Of a DNA stretch of 64,000 nucleotides, positions 28,082-37,468 are shown piece after piece (the stretch's first letter is position 1; each line of letters begins with the position of its first letter). This DNA comes from Bacillota bacterium (GTDB lineage: Bacteria > Bacillota > Limnochordia > Darwinibacteriales > Darwinibacteriaceae), in contig DUPN01000100.1 in assembly GCA_012838305.1 (NCBI GenBank), positions 94,489 through 158,488 of the forward strand, written 5' to 3'. The notes beneath the pieces were generated by a model. That model made no database searches. It worked only from the letters and a program-made list of their open reading frames with translations, and had not been told where the DNA came from. A program made the translations under genes and the position numbers.

Positions 28082-28876
28082 TTGAGAGCGTTGAAGTATG
28101 AAGAGCTGCTAGGGCATTTACGGGGCGAAGCAGAGCAGAGCTTAGGACGTCATATTCTGGACTTAGCCCGCCAGTCGTGGAACACCAATCGCCCCCAGAT
28201 CACGGATTTTTACGATCCCTACGAGCGGCAAGTGGCGCAGAGTGTCCTAGGCAGCGTTCCCGAAGTGGCCCTCTTGTACCAAGGGGGGTACAAAAAGGCC
28301 GAACGGGCCCGTTTCGTCCTTTATCCCCAATTCTATCTGACCGAAACCATTCCATCGTCGATCAGGGTCTTGGAGGCCAAGGGCAACTTTACCTTTCAGA
28401 CGGTAAAACACGGCGATTACCTGGGCTCCATTTTAGGCCTGGGCCTCAAACGGGGGAAAATAGGGGACATCTTGGTCCTAGACCATGGCTGCCAGGCCAT
28501 TGTCGCCGCCGAAGCGGCAGACTATATCTTGAGTCAATGGACCCAAGTGCACAAGGTTCCCATTTCAGTCAGGGAGATTGATGAACAGCAATTGGCCGTA
28601 GAGCCAGAGCGTATCAAGGAAATCCGAGCTACAGTAGCTTCTTTACGCCTAGATGCAGTCGCGGCTGAGGGCTACGGGACCTCTCGTTCCAAAATAGTCC
28701 GGGAGATTAAAGGTGAAAGGCTGAAACTTAACTGGAAACCCGTCATCAATCCCTCCCTCAGCATTTCCCAAGGAGATGTCCTCTCCATGCGAGGACGGGG
28801 ACGCGTTGTTGTTTCAGAAGTGGGTGGCACAACCAGAAAGGGCCGAATCAATATTGTGTTGCATCGGTATTTTTAG
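28082..28876 (+). CDS. YlmH family RNA-binding (S4 domain) protein
   Basis: GSILGLGLKRGKIGDILV, S4 region LRLDAVAAEGYGTSRSKIVREIKGERLKLNWKPV; conserved position between yggT and divIVA. Confidence 0.88.
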   Translation: MRALKYEELLGHLRGEAEQSLGRHILDLARQSWNTNRPQITDFYDPYERQVAQSVLGSVPEVALLYQGGYKKAERARFVLYPQFYLTETIPSSIRVLEAKGNFTFQTVKHGDYLGSILGLGLKRGKIGDILVLDHGCQAIVAAEAADYILSQWTQVHKVPISVREIDEQQLAVEPERIKEIRATVASLRLDAVAAEGYGTSRSKIVREIKGERLKLNWKPVINPSLSISQGDVLSMRGRGRVVVSEVGGTTRKGRINIVLHRYF

Positions 28877-28879
28877 GAG

Positions 28880-29419
28880 GTGGCAGGCGTGTTAAAGCCA
28901 ATGGACATTCATAACATGGAGTTCAAACGGACATTCAAAGGCTATGACCCTGACGAGGTGGATGAGTTTCTGGCAACCATTGTGATCAAGTATGAGTCCA
29001 TGTATCAAGAAAACCGGAGACTACAGGGTGAGATTAAGGCCCTGCGGGAGGAACTCGAAGGAAAAGGCGGCAATGAACAGGACATCTACGATCTAATCTC
29101 CCTGACCAAACAGACCGTGCAGGAAGTGAAAGCGATATCGAGGATCGAAGCGGACAATGTGGTTAATGTGGCCCAGTCCGAGGCGGAGCGGATCCTTGTT
29201 GAGGCCCGCCTCAAAGCCCAGCATCTGTTGGCCGATGCCGAAGAACGCTTAGAACGGACCGAGAGGGCCGAGCGCCAGCTCCGGGAAAAGGTGCGCCTGA
29301 CGATGGAAGCCATCTGGAATAGTCTGACCGATGCCGAAGAGGCCCCTGGCGCCACCCGACCGTATCGTGATCTGGCCTCGTCCACCAGCGAGGAGGGGCA
29401 GGGAGAAGGGGAAGAATAA
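28880..29419 (+). CDS. divIVA: DivIVA domain cell-division protein
   Basis: LKPMDIHNMEFKRTFKGYDPDEVDEFLATI followed by coiled-coil; start may be GTG 28889. Confidence 0.92.
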   Translation: MAGVLKPMDIHNMEFKRTFKGYDPDEVDEFLATIVIKYESMYQENRRLQGEIKALREELEGKGGNEQDIYDLISLTKQTVQEVKAISRIEADNVVNVAQSEAERILVEARLKAQHLLADAEERLERTERAERQLREKVRLTMEAIWNSLTDAEEAPGATRPYRDLASSTSEEGQGEGEE

Positions 29420-29423
29420 CGGT

Positions 29424-29452
29424 TTGACATTAGGTTTGAGCTTCGATATAAT
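29424..29452 (+). promoter_or_regulatory. Consensus sigma-A promoter TTGACA-N17-TATAAT for ileS leader
   Basis: Perfect hexamers with 17-nt spacer. Confidence 0.92.
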
Positions 29453-29458
29453 GGCGGT

Positions 29459-29697
29459 AATACGAAAAAACGATGAACGGGAGAGTACTCACTGGCTTTG
29501 GTTTCAGAGAGTCCGGTTAGGTGCAAGCGGATACCAAAAAAAGTGAAGGAAGATCACCCTGGAGTTGCTGGCTGAAAAAGAAAAGTAGGCTACGTCGGTG
29601 GTACCGTTACAACCATAGAGTGAAGACAGTCTTACTATGTCTTAACTAGGGTGGTACCGCGGTTTCCTCGTCCCTTTTTGGGGCGAGTTTTTTTGTA
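29459..29697 (+). ncRNA. T-box riboswitch leader of ileS
   Basis: Conserved T-box AGGGTGGTACCGCGG at 29648-29662; terminator CTCGTCCC-ttttt-GGGGCGAG-T7 at 29667-29694; candidate Ile specifier ATC at 29553-29555 (tentative). Confidence 0.93.
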
Positions 29698-29714
29698 TTT
29701 GAGGAGGTATTCAA

Positions 29715-32495
29715 GTGGAAAAAGGATCCATGTACCAACACACCCTGCAGCTGCCGCAGACAGAGTTTCCCATGCGGGGCAATCTGCCCAAAAGGGAACC
29801 TTCTATGCTGGAAAAATGGCAAAAAGAAGATTATTACGGGCAGCTACAGGCTCTAGGCCAAGCCCAGGACCGTCCCGTCTACATTTTGCATGACGGCCCT
29901 CCCTATGCCAATGGCAACATCCATATCGGCACAGCCCTCAATAAGATTCTGAAAGACATTGTGATGCGCTCCCGCAGCCTAGGAGGGTGCCATGTGCCCT
30001 ATGTCCCCGGTTGGGATACCCACGGGCTCCCCATTGAGCTGCATGTTGTGCGATCGCTAGGTGCCGCCAGGGAAGGTATGGATGCGGCTGAGTTTCGCAG
30101 GCATTGCCAAGAGTATGCCCTGGGACAAGTTGACAACCAGCGGGAGCAGTTCCAGCGCCTCGGTGTCTGGGGCGACTGGTCGGAGCCCTATTTGACGCTG
30201 AAACCGGAGTATGAAGGCATTCAAATCCGCATCTTTGGCGAAATGATGAAAAAGGGCTATGTGTACAAAGCCCTTAAGCCGGTGTACTGGTGTTCCGACT
30301 GCCAGACCGCCTTGGCTGAGGCCGAGATCGAGTATGATGATCACCGCTCGCCCAGTATCTACGTGCGTTTCCCTGTGGCAGACGCCAAGGGGATTCTACC
30401 TGAAGAGGATACCTTCTTTGTGATCTGGACCACCACACCCTGGACCATCCCGGCGAATTTAGCCATCGCTCTGCACCCGTATTTCGACTATGTCCTTGTT
30501 CAGACCGATCAGGGCAAGTTGGTCGTAGCCAAGGAATTGGCCCAAGGCGTGCTGGAGGAGCTTGGCCTTCAATCCCAGGGGATCCTGGCAGAGTTTAAGG
30601 GTTCCGAACTGGAGGGTATCGTCTGTAAACATCCCCTGATGGATCGCGATTCCCTGGTGATTTTAGGTGATCACGTCACGCTAGAAGCTGGAACCGGATG
30701 TGTGCACACCGCTCCCGGCCATGGCCACGAAGACTATGTGGTGGGTCTAGAGTATGGATTGCCCATCCTTTCCCCCGTAGACGGTCAAGGGCGCTTTACG
30801 AAAGAAGCAGGGCCCTATGCGGGTTTGACCTTAGATGAAGGAAACCGAGCCGTGGTGAAGGATCTCAACGCGGCAGGAGCCCTGCTCAAGCTGGACTTTG
30901 TGGAGCATTCCTATCCCCACTGCTGGCGCTGCAAAGACCCGGTGATCTACCGCTCCACGGACCAATGGTTTGTTTCCATTGATCAGTTTCGTCAAAACAT
31001 GCTCCAGGCCATCGACGAAGTAGAGTGGATTCCCAGCTGGGGCATTGATCGCATCCGGGGCATGGTGGCCGATCGCGCCGACTGGTGTATTTCCAGGCAA
31101 AGGATCTGGGGTGTACCCATCCCTGTATTTTACTGTTCCTGCGGCGAAACCATTGCCTCCCAAGAAACGATCGATCATGTCGCCCAGGTCTTCTCGGAGG
31201 AAGGTTCCAATGCCTGGTTTGAACGGCCGGTGCAGGAACTTCTGCCGCCGGGATATGTGTGTCCATTCTGCGGTGGACAGAGTTTCACCAAGGAAACCGA
31301 TACAATGGATGTCTGGTTTGACTCGGGCATCTCCCATCAGGCTGTGCTCACGACCCGGGAGGGTCTTTCCTGGCCTTGCGATCTCTATTTGGAAGGAAGC
31401 GACCAGCACCGCGGCTGGTTCCAGTCCTCATTGTCCACTTCTGTGGCGACCAAAGGCCAGGCTCCCTACAAAGCGGTGCTCACCCATGGCATGGTGGTGG
31501 ACGGAGAGGGCAAAAAGATGTCCAAGTCCCTGGGGAATGTAGTGGGACCCGAGGAAGTCTGGAACCAATATGGAGCCGACGTTCTCCGTCTGTGGGTCGC
31601 CTCTTCGGAGTTTCGAGGCGATGTGCGCATCTCCGCTGACATCCTGAAACAGCTGTCCGACGCCTACCGGCGCATTCGCAATACGGCCCGTTTCATGCTG
31701 GGCAATCTCCATGATTTTGATCCTGATCAGCACAGTGTGCCCTATGAGCAGCTGGAGGAGCTCGATCGCTGGGCTTTGATGCAGCTGGCCAAGCTGAGTA
31801 AGAGAATGCGAACCGCCTATGCCAAGTATGATCTGCACATTGCCTATCACGCAGCACACAAGTTTGCATCCGTTGACTTGGGAGGCTTTTACCTTGATGT
31901 ACTCAAGGACCGCTTGTATTGCGACAAGGCCGATGATCCTCGGAGGCGTTCGGCCCAGACGGCCCTCTTGATCATTTTGAAGGAATTCACCCAGCTCCTG
32001 GCGCCAATTTTGGTCTTTACCGCCGAAGAGATCTGGGGGCACCTGCCCCAAGCGCTGTGCACAGAGAAGAGCGTACACTTTACCACCTGGGACCAGCTGC
32101 CTGAAAGCTATTGGGATCCTGCCTTGGATCAGCGCTGGGAAGCCTTTTTAGATATCCGCCGCGTTGTGGCCAAAGGACTGGAGATAGCTCGGGTGGAGAA
32201 GACCATCGGTGCCGCCAATGAGGCCAGATTGGTGATCTACGCGGACGAACAGCATACCGAAGTCCTGCAGTCCCTGAGCAAAGACTTGCGTCTGCTCTTC
32301 ATCGTCTCCGAGGTCGATCTGCGGCCCTATGGAGAAAAGCAGCAAGCACTCTATGGTGAGGAAGGAATCGCTGTGGATGTGACCCGAGCCAGTGGCGACC
32401 GCTGCGAACGCTGCTGGAAGTACTTTCTCGAAATGAGCGATGATCCAGAACATTCCCAGATCTGCCAGCGTTGCCTAGACGCCATTCAGTCCTAG
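29715..32495 (+). CDS. ileS: Isoleucyl-tRNA synthetase
   Basis: DGPPYANGNIHIGTALNKILKD, PGWDTHGLPIE, GSDQHRGWFQSSL, KMSKSLGNVV; C-terminal CERCWKY zinc finger. Confidence 0.98.
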   Translation: MEKGSMYQHTLQLPQTEFPMRGNLPKREPSMLEKWQKEDYYGQLQALGQAQDRPVYILHDGPPYANGNIHIGTALNKILKDIVMRSRSLGGCHVPYVPGWDTHGLPIELHVVRSLGAAREGMDAAEFRRHCQEYALGQVDNQREQFQRLGVWGDWSEPYLTLKPEYEGIQIRIFGEMMKKGYVYKALKPVYWCSDCQTALAEAEIEYDDHRSPSIYVRFPVADAKGILPEEDTFFVIWTTTPWTIPANLAIALHPYFDYVLVQTDQGKLVVAKELAQGVLEELGLQSQGILAEFKGSELEGIVCKHPLMDRDSLVILGDHVTLEAGTGCVHTAPGHGHEDYVVGLEYGLPILSPVDGQGRFTKEAGPYAGLTLDEGNRAVVKDLNAAGALLKLDFVEHSYPHCWRCKDPVIYRSTDQWFVSIDQFRQNMLQAIDEVEWIPSWGIDRIRGMVADRADWCISRQRIWGVPIPVFYCSCGETIASQETIDHVAQVFSEEGSNAWFERPVQELLPPGYVCPFCGGQSFTKETDTMDVWFDSGISHQAVLTTREGLSWPCDLYLEGSDQHRGWFQSSLSTSVATKGQAPYKAVLTHGMVVDGEGKKMSKSLGNVVGPEEVWNQYGADVLRLWVASSEFRGDVRISADILKQLSDAYRRIRNTARFMLGNLHDFDPDQHSVPYEQLEELDRWALMQLAKLSKRMRTAYAKYDLHIAYHAAHKFASVDLGGFYLDVLKDRLYCDKADDPRRRSAQTALLIILKEFTQLLAPILVFTAEEIWGHLPQALCTEKSVHFTTWDQLPESYWDPALDQRWEAFLDIRRVVAKGLEIARVEKTIGAANEARLVIYADEQHTEVLQSLSKDLRLLFIVSEVDLRPYGEKQQALYGEEGIAVDVTRASGDRCERCWKYFLEMSDDPEHSQICQRCLDAIQS

Positions 32496-32510
32496 AGTGA
32501 AGCCTGCATG

Positions 32511-32541
32511 CCCCCTGCCACCGTATAAGGCAGGGGGTTTT
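32511..32541 (+). terminator. Intrinsic terminator after ileS
   Basis: CCCCCTGCC-accgtataa-GGCAGGGGG-TTTT. Confidence 0.87.
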
Positions 32542-32567
32542 GCATACTCTAAGACAAGAAGGGATGG

Positions 32568-32882
32568 GTGAATGTGGCGGATCGCATTAGCTCCGGCTTG
32601 TTACAAAACCTGGTAATTAGAACGGAAGAGCTGATACAGGCCCTGGAAAAGGCGAGTATTGCCGAGTATATCGAGTTATTCAAAAAACCAAGGCGCATGC
32701 TCTATTTGAGCTTTCTGTCGGGAATCGCCCGTGGTTTTGGTTTGGCCATCGGCTTTACCCTGGTGGGAGCCATCTTTTTGTATGCCCTGGGCACACTCGC
32801 CTCGCTCAATCTCCCTATAGTGGGTGAGTTCATCGCCGAAATCGCCCGCATTGTCCAAAACGAACTGGCTGTACGGCCTTAG
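32568..32882 (+). CDS. DUF5665-like membrane protein
   Basis: FKKPRRMLYLSFLSGIARGFGLAIGFTLVGAIFLYAL; GTG start. Confidence 0.7.
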   Translation: MNVADRISSGLLQNLVIRTEELIQALEKASIAEYIELFKKPRRMLYLSFLSGIARGFGLAIGFTLVGAIFLYALGTLASLNLPIVGEFIAEIARIVQNELAVRP

Positions 32883-32891
32883 GAGGTCAAG

Positions 32892-33422
32892 ATGAAGAAA
32901 CAACGATTGCAGAAACTGCAAACCATGTTGAAAGAGGAACAAGGCGAACTGCAAGAACTTGAGGAAAGGCTCTCGGGCCCCGGCGGCCTGGGAGCATCCA
33001 TGAATGATGCAACCGGTGAGCTCTCGGCCTACGATAACCATCCTGGGGATTATGGATCGGAGATGCATGAGCGCAGTAAGGATTTGGGACTCCTGCAGAT
33101 GACGCGGAAGCAGATTGCAGAGATTGAAGAAGCGCAAGAATCCATCCGGGATGGAAACTACGGGGTCTGCCGCCATTGCGGGCAGGCGATATCCGAAAAA
33201 CGTCTCCTGGCTTTACCTCGCACCCTGTTGTGCGTCAAGTGCCAGCGCCAACAGGAAGACAAAGACACAAACCATCGTCCGGTGGAAGAAGAGCTGCTGG
33301 CGCCCCCCTTTGGCCGCACCTTCACCGACGGTGAAGACAGCGTGATCTTTGATGGAGAAGACGCCTGGGAAGCAGTGGAGCGATATGGGACATCGAGTTC
33401 CGATGGGAACGAGCACCACTAG
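32892..33422 (+). CDS. TraR/DksA zinc-finger (YteA-type) protein
   Basis: ELSAYDNHPGDYGSEMHERSKDLGL, GNYGVCRHCGQAISEKRLLALPRTLLCVKCQ. Confidence 0.9.
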   Translation: MKKQRLQKLQTMLKEEQGELQELEERLSGPGGLGASMNDATGELSAYDNHPGDYGSEMHERSKDLGLLQMTRKQIAEIEEAQESIRDGNYGVCRHCGQAISEKRLLALPRTLLCVKCQRQQEDKDTNHRPVEEELLAPPFGRTFTDGEDSVIFDGEDAWEAVERYGTSSSDGNEHH

Positions 33423-33482
33423 GAGGGAAATCCTTCCCCGCGCAGAACTATGCACAGAGCAGAAGGGAAGGGGCCGTGACCT

Positions 33483-33923
33483 TTGAGGTATACACTTGCA
33501 GCGGGATTGATTCTAGCATCGGATCGCATCTCCAAGTTCTTGGTTATGCGTCATATGACGGAGGGGCAGAGCATCCCCTTACTGCCTCCCCTTTTGTATG
33601 TAACCTATGTGCAAAACAGGGGAGCTGCCTTTGGCTTTCTGCAAGGCCAAACAGTCTTGCTCTCCGCGATCGCCCTCTTGTGTCTGCTCTTCATTTCTAC
33701 CCAATGGAAAAAGATCATGGCCAAGAGCCCCTTTGTACGTTGGGGCGTGGTCATCGCCTTGATGGGAGCCATTGGCAATCTCATTGACCGCTTGCGCTGG
33801 GGTGCTGTCATCGACTTTGTGGACATTCGCATTTTTGTGTTCAATGTGGCTGATACGGCGATCGTAGCTGGAGTAGGCCTGCTTTTTTGGGAGGTTCTGA
33901 TCCATGACCGGAAAGAAGGGTGA
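33483..33923 (+). CDS. lspA: Lipoprotein signal peptidase
   Basis: YVQNRGAAFGFLQGQ, GAIGNLIDRLRWGAVIDFVDI, FNVADTAIVAGVGLL; TTG start. Confidence 0.94.
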   Translation: MRYTLAAGLILASDRISKFLVMRHMTEGQSIPLLPPLLYVTYVQNRGAAFGFLQGQTVLLSAIALLCLLFISTQWKKIMAKSPFVRWGVVIALMGAIGNLIDRLRWGAVIDFVDIRIFVFNVADTAIVAGVGLLFWEVLIHDRKEG

Positions 33924-34824
33924 GTGCTGCCAATTTACGGTAACAGAGGAGCCGGGCTCCCGTCTGGATCTGTGGCTCAGTGAGCGGTTGGATCTGACCC
34001 GATCGCAGTTAAAGCGTTTGATCGATGGGCACAGGATCAAGGTCAACGGCGAGGCTGTTAAAGCAGGCTACCAGGTTAAGCAGGGAGATCAGATTACAGT
34101 GCAGTTCCCAGAAATCAGAAATCCCAGCCTCTCCCCTGAACCCATTCCTCTGGAGATTGTTTACGAAGATGAAGCCCTGGTAGTGATCAACAAGCCCAAG
34201 GGGCTGGTGGTGCATGTCGGTGCAGGCCACTTCCGGGGTACACTGGTCAATGCCCTCCTGGCCCAGGTGGATCAGCTGGCGGAGGGAGCCGGGAAATACC
34301 GTCCGGGCATTGTGCATCGACTGGACAAGGACACCAGCGGTCTCATGCTTGTGGCAAAAACCAACGAGAGCTATGCTTACTTGACAAAACAGCTCCAGGA
34401 CAGGCTGGTAAAACGGGTCTATGTGGCTCTGGTGCAAGGGGTTTTGGCAGATTCTGAAGGGACCATCGATCGGCCCATGGGCCGACACCCCAAGGATCGC
34501 AAGAAGATGGCTGTGGTGCCTACGGGACGCCAGGCGCAAACCCATTTTTCTGTGCAGGAACGGTTCCGTCGGCACTCCCTGCTTAAGTGTTCCCTGGTAA
34601 CGGGGCGGACGCACCAAATTCGAGTGCATTTAGCCAGCATTCACCATCCCATCGTTGGAGATCCGCTCTACGGGCGAAAGAGAGACAACTTAGGGGCAGA
34701 AACGCAAATGCTCCATGCCTACTACTTGGGCCTAAAGCACCCCTCGGGCCGGTTTTTGGAGTTTGAAGCCCGCCCGGATCAGGAGTTTCTACAAATCGTA
34801 GAAAAGGCACGCAAAATTGGTTGA
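33904..34824 (+). CDS. Pseudouridine synthase RluA/RluD family
   Basis: S4 domain (RLDLWLSERLDLTRSQLKRLIDGHRIKVNG), GIVHRLDKDTSGLMLVAKT, GRTHQIRVHLA. Confidence 0.95.
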   Translation: MTGKKGECCQFTVTEEPGSRLDLWLSERLDLTRSQLKRLIDGHRIKVNGEAVKAGYQVKQGDQITVQFPEIRNPSLSPEPIPLEIVYEDEALVVINKPKGLVVHVGAGHFRGTLVNALLAQVDQLAEGAGKYRPGIVHRLDKDTSGLMLVAKTNESYAYLTKQLQDRLVKRVYVALVQGVLADSEGTIDRPMGRHPKDRKKMAVVPTGRQAQTHFSVQERFRRHSLLKCSLVTGRTHQIRVHLASIHHPIVGDPLYGRKRDNLGAETQMLHAYYLGLKHPSGRFLEFEARPDQEFLQIVEKARKIG

Positions 34825-34862
34825 CAAGTCCCTGCTCGTAGTGTACCGTAGTTGAAGAAGAG

Positions 34863-35516
<654 letters not shown>

Positions 35517-35550
35517 TTAAGTCCCGCGAGACTTCAAAGGAGGAAAATTG

Positions 35551-36798
35551 ATGAACGTGAAAGTGGAAAGTGGTAGACAATTGGGTGTAGGAGAGCATGT
35601 GGCTCTTGGTTTTCAACATTTGTTCGCCATGTTTGGTGCTACTGTCTTGGTCCCTCTGTTGACAGGTCTGGACCCGGCGGTAGCCTTATTTACATCTGGT
35701 TCTGGTACACTCATTTTCCAGTTGCTGACCAAGGGCCAGGTCCCAGCTTATCTGGGATCATCCTTCGCCTTTATTGCCCCGATTATTGCTGCCGCCGGGC
35801 AATGGGGACTTCCCTATGCCCTGGGAGGAGGGGTCGCGGTTGGTTTAGTGTACGCCGCGGTGGCCTTACTCATCGCTAAAATCGGGACGAACTGGGTCGA
35901 TCGAGTCTTACCCCCTGTTGTCATCGGCTCTGTGATCATCGTTATTGGTCTGGGCTTAGCCTCCACGGCCGTTGGAATGGCGGGCTTTGTGGACGGCGGT
36001 TCCCTAGCCACCCCTGAGGTGCGGGTAGCCTTGTTTACCTTGTTGGTCACTGTCCTGGGCACCATTTTCTTCAAGGGTTTCCTCGCTGTTGTCCCCATTC
36101 TCATCGGCATTGTGGCCGGATACCTTTTCGCCCTTACCCAGGGAGTGGTAGACTTTGGGCCCGTGCGGGAGGCGGCCTGGATCGGTTTGCCTCAGTTTAT
36201 GGCCCCGAAGTTCAATGCAGCAGCCATCGCCATGATCCTTCCCGTCGCCTTGGTCTCCATCACCGAACACCTAGGGGACGTTCTGGTCATGAGCAAAATC
36301 ACGGGCAAAGACTACTACCGTAAACCTGGTTTGCACCGAACGCTCTTAGGCGATGGTCTAGCGACGTCCTGGGCCGCCCTCTGGGGTGGACCTCCTAATA
36401 CGACCTATGGTGAAAACGTGGGAGTGTTGGCCATCACAGGAGTGCACAATGTTTCCATCGTACGCACCGCAGCCATTTTAGCTGTTGCTCTGTCCTTTAT
36501 CCAGAAAATGGGCGCTCTGATTTCCACCATCCCATCGGCTGTCATGGGCGGCGTCTCCATTGTGCTCTTCGGCGTAATTGCGGCCTCGGGTCTGAGAACC
36601 TTAGTGGAGAGCGGTATTGACTACGGCGATAAGCGCAATTTGGTCATCTCTTCTGTAATTCTCGTCTTGGGCATTGGCAGCGCCGAACTGGGCCTGGGGG
36701 CACTCAAGCTCCAGGGGATGGGTCTAGCTACCGTAGTGGGCATTCTGCTCAACCTTGTTCTTCCCCAAAATGGGACCAGCAAATCCCAAGCAAGTTAA
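35551..36798 (+). CDS. uraA: Uracil permease (UraA/NCS2 family)
   Basis: ALGFQHLFAMFGATVLVPLLTGLDPAVALF, YLGSSFAFIAPI, SITEHLGDVLVMSKITGKD, NTTYGENVGVLAITGV. Confidence 0.94.
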   Translation: MNVKVESGRQLGVGEHVALGFQHLFAMFGATVLVPLLTGLDPAVALFTSGSGTLIFQLLTKGQVPAYLGSSFAFIAPIIAAAGQWGLPYALGGGVAVGLVYAAVALLIAKIGTNWVDRVLPPVVIGSVIIVIGLGLASTAVGMAGFVDGGSLATPEVRVALFTLLVTVLGTIFFKGFLAVVPILIGIVAGYLFALTQGVVDFGPVREAAWIGLPQFMAPKFNAAAIAMILPVALVSITEHLGDVLVMSKITGKDYYRKPGLHRTLLGDGLATSWAALWGGPPNTTYGENVGVLAITGVHNVSIVRTAAILAVALSFIQKMGALISTIPSAVMGGVSIVLFGVIAASGLRTLVESGIDYGDKRNLVISSVILVLGIGSAELGLGALKLQGMGLATVVGILLNLVLPQNGTSKSQAS

Positions 36799-36814
36799 AC
36801 AGAACAAGTAAGGC

Positions 36815-36841
36815 AAAGAGGAGCGCAATGCTCCTCTTTTG
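36815..36841 (+). terminator. Intrinsic terminator after uraA
   Basis: AAAGAGGAGC-gcaat-GCTCCTCTTTT. Confidence 0.88.
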
Positions 36842-36865
36842 TCGTAAACCAGGAAAATGATGGCT

Positions 36866-37007
36866 TGGACAGATCAATCGGCGTCAAATACTGGCACATA
36901 TGGTGTTGATGTTTGGTGACCAAAAGGAAACGAAGGGCGGTCCAGCCATTCATGGGCATAACCTGATCTACGCTTGATCGCTTCCTTTTGGGTCATTGAG
37001 CTGTCCA
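36866..37007 (+). other. Structured intergenic element with nested inverted repeats (three-way-junction-like)
   Basis: P1 TGGACAGATCAAT (36866-36878)/ATTGAGCTGTCCA (36995-37007); P2 CAAATACTGGCAC/GGTGTTGATGTTTG region (36885-36915); P3 GACCAAAAGGAAACGA (36918-36933)/TCGCTTCCTTTTGGGTC (36978-36994). Confidence 0.5.
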
Positions 37008-37008
37008 T
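36874..37008 (-). CDS. Tentative small ORF, 44 aa (MDSSMTQKEAIKRRSGYAHEWLDRPSFPFGHQTSTPYVPVFDAD)
   Basis: ATG complement of 37006-37008, stop complement of 36874-36876; TATAAT on the minus strand at complement(37054-37059). Not in ORF track. Confidence 0.3.
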   Translation of the reverse strand: MDSSMTQKEAIKRRSGYAHEWLDRPSFPFGHQTSTPYVPVFDAD

Positions 37009-37112
37009 CGTTCTGACCTACCCCTACCGGTAGTATGGAAAAGGCTCCGCCAAATTATACGCAAATCAAACGAACTTGCCCGCTCCGCCCAGGATCACAA
37101 AGGCAAAGGTTC

Positions 37113-37141
37113 TTGACATGGGCAGGTAACAGTGGTAATAT
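37113..37141 (+). promoter_or_regulatory. Sigma-A promoter TTGACA-N17-TAATAT for tRNA-Cys
   Basis: Hexamers at 37113-37118 and 37136-37141. Confidence 0.8.
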
Positions 37142-37154
37142 TTTAGGTGCTTGA

Positions 37155-37229
37155 GGCGGCATAGCCAAGTGGTAAGGCAGAGCTCTGCAAAAGCTCCACT
37201 CCCCGGTTCAAATCCGGGTGCCGCCTCCA
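37155..37229 (+). tRNA. tRNA-Cys (anticodon GCA), CCA encoded
   Basis: Acceptor GGCGGCA/TGCCGCC, anticodon stem-loop GAGCT-CTGCAAA-AGCTC, T-arm CCCGGTTCAAATCCGGG, U73 then CCA. Confidence 0.95.
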
Positions 37230-37262
37230 TTGATGCAGTTTAGTGAAGGGGGGAGTCAATTC

Positions 37263-37397
37263 GTGGCTAAAGCAAAGAGAGGTAAGAACATCAAAGAGCC
37301 AGGCTGGAGAGGGACGTGCCCCTCGTGTGGAAAATCCGGGGTGAAACTGCTCTGGGAAAGAGAAAATGTGAAGGTCTGCAAAGCATGCGGAAAATAG
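37263..37397 (+). CDS. Small zinc-ribbon protein, 44 aa (MAKAKRGKNIKEPGWRGTCPSCGKSGVKLLWERENVKVCKACGK)
   Basis: GTG start with SD aagggggga; CPSC...CKAC zinc-ribbon; stop TAG 37395-37397. Missing from ORF track (too short). Confidence 0.75.
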   Translation: MAKAKRGKNIKEPGWRGTCPSCGKSGVKLLWERENVKVCKACGK

Positions 37398-37402
37398 CAA
37401 AA

Positions 37403-37427
37403 CAAACGGCGTGAGCCGTTTTTTGTT
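37403..37427 (+). terminator. Intrinsic terminator after zinc-ribbon gene
   Basis: AAACGGC-gtga-GCCGTTTTTTG. Confidence 0.8.
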
Positions 37428-37440
37428 GCTCGAGATAACG

Positions 37441-37467
37441 AAAACCCGGACATGGTCCGGGTTTCTT
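37441..37467 (-). terminator. Terminator of rpsD (probably bidirectional)
   Basis: AAACCCGGAC-atg-GTCCGGGTTTC. Confidence 0.75.
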
Positions 37468-37468
37468 C

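Noticed and set aside
37024-37033. 10-bp palindrome CTACCGGTAG upstream of tRNA-Cys
   Set aside because: Short palindrome, no partner sites seen; insufficient for a regulatory claim.
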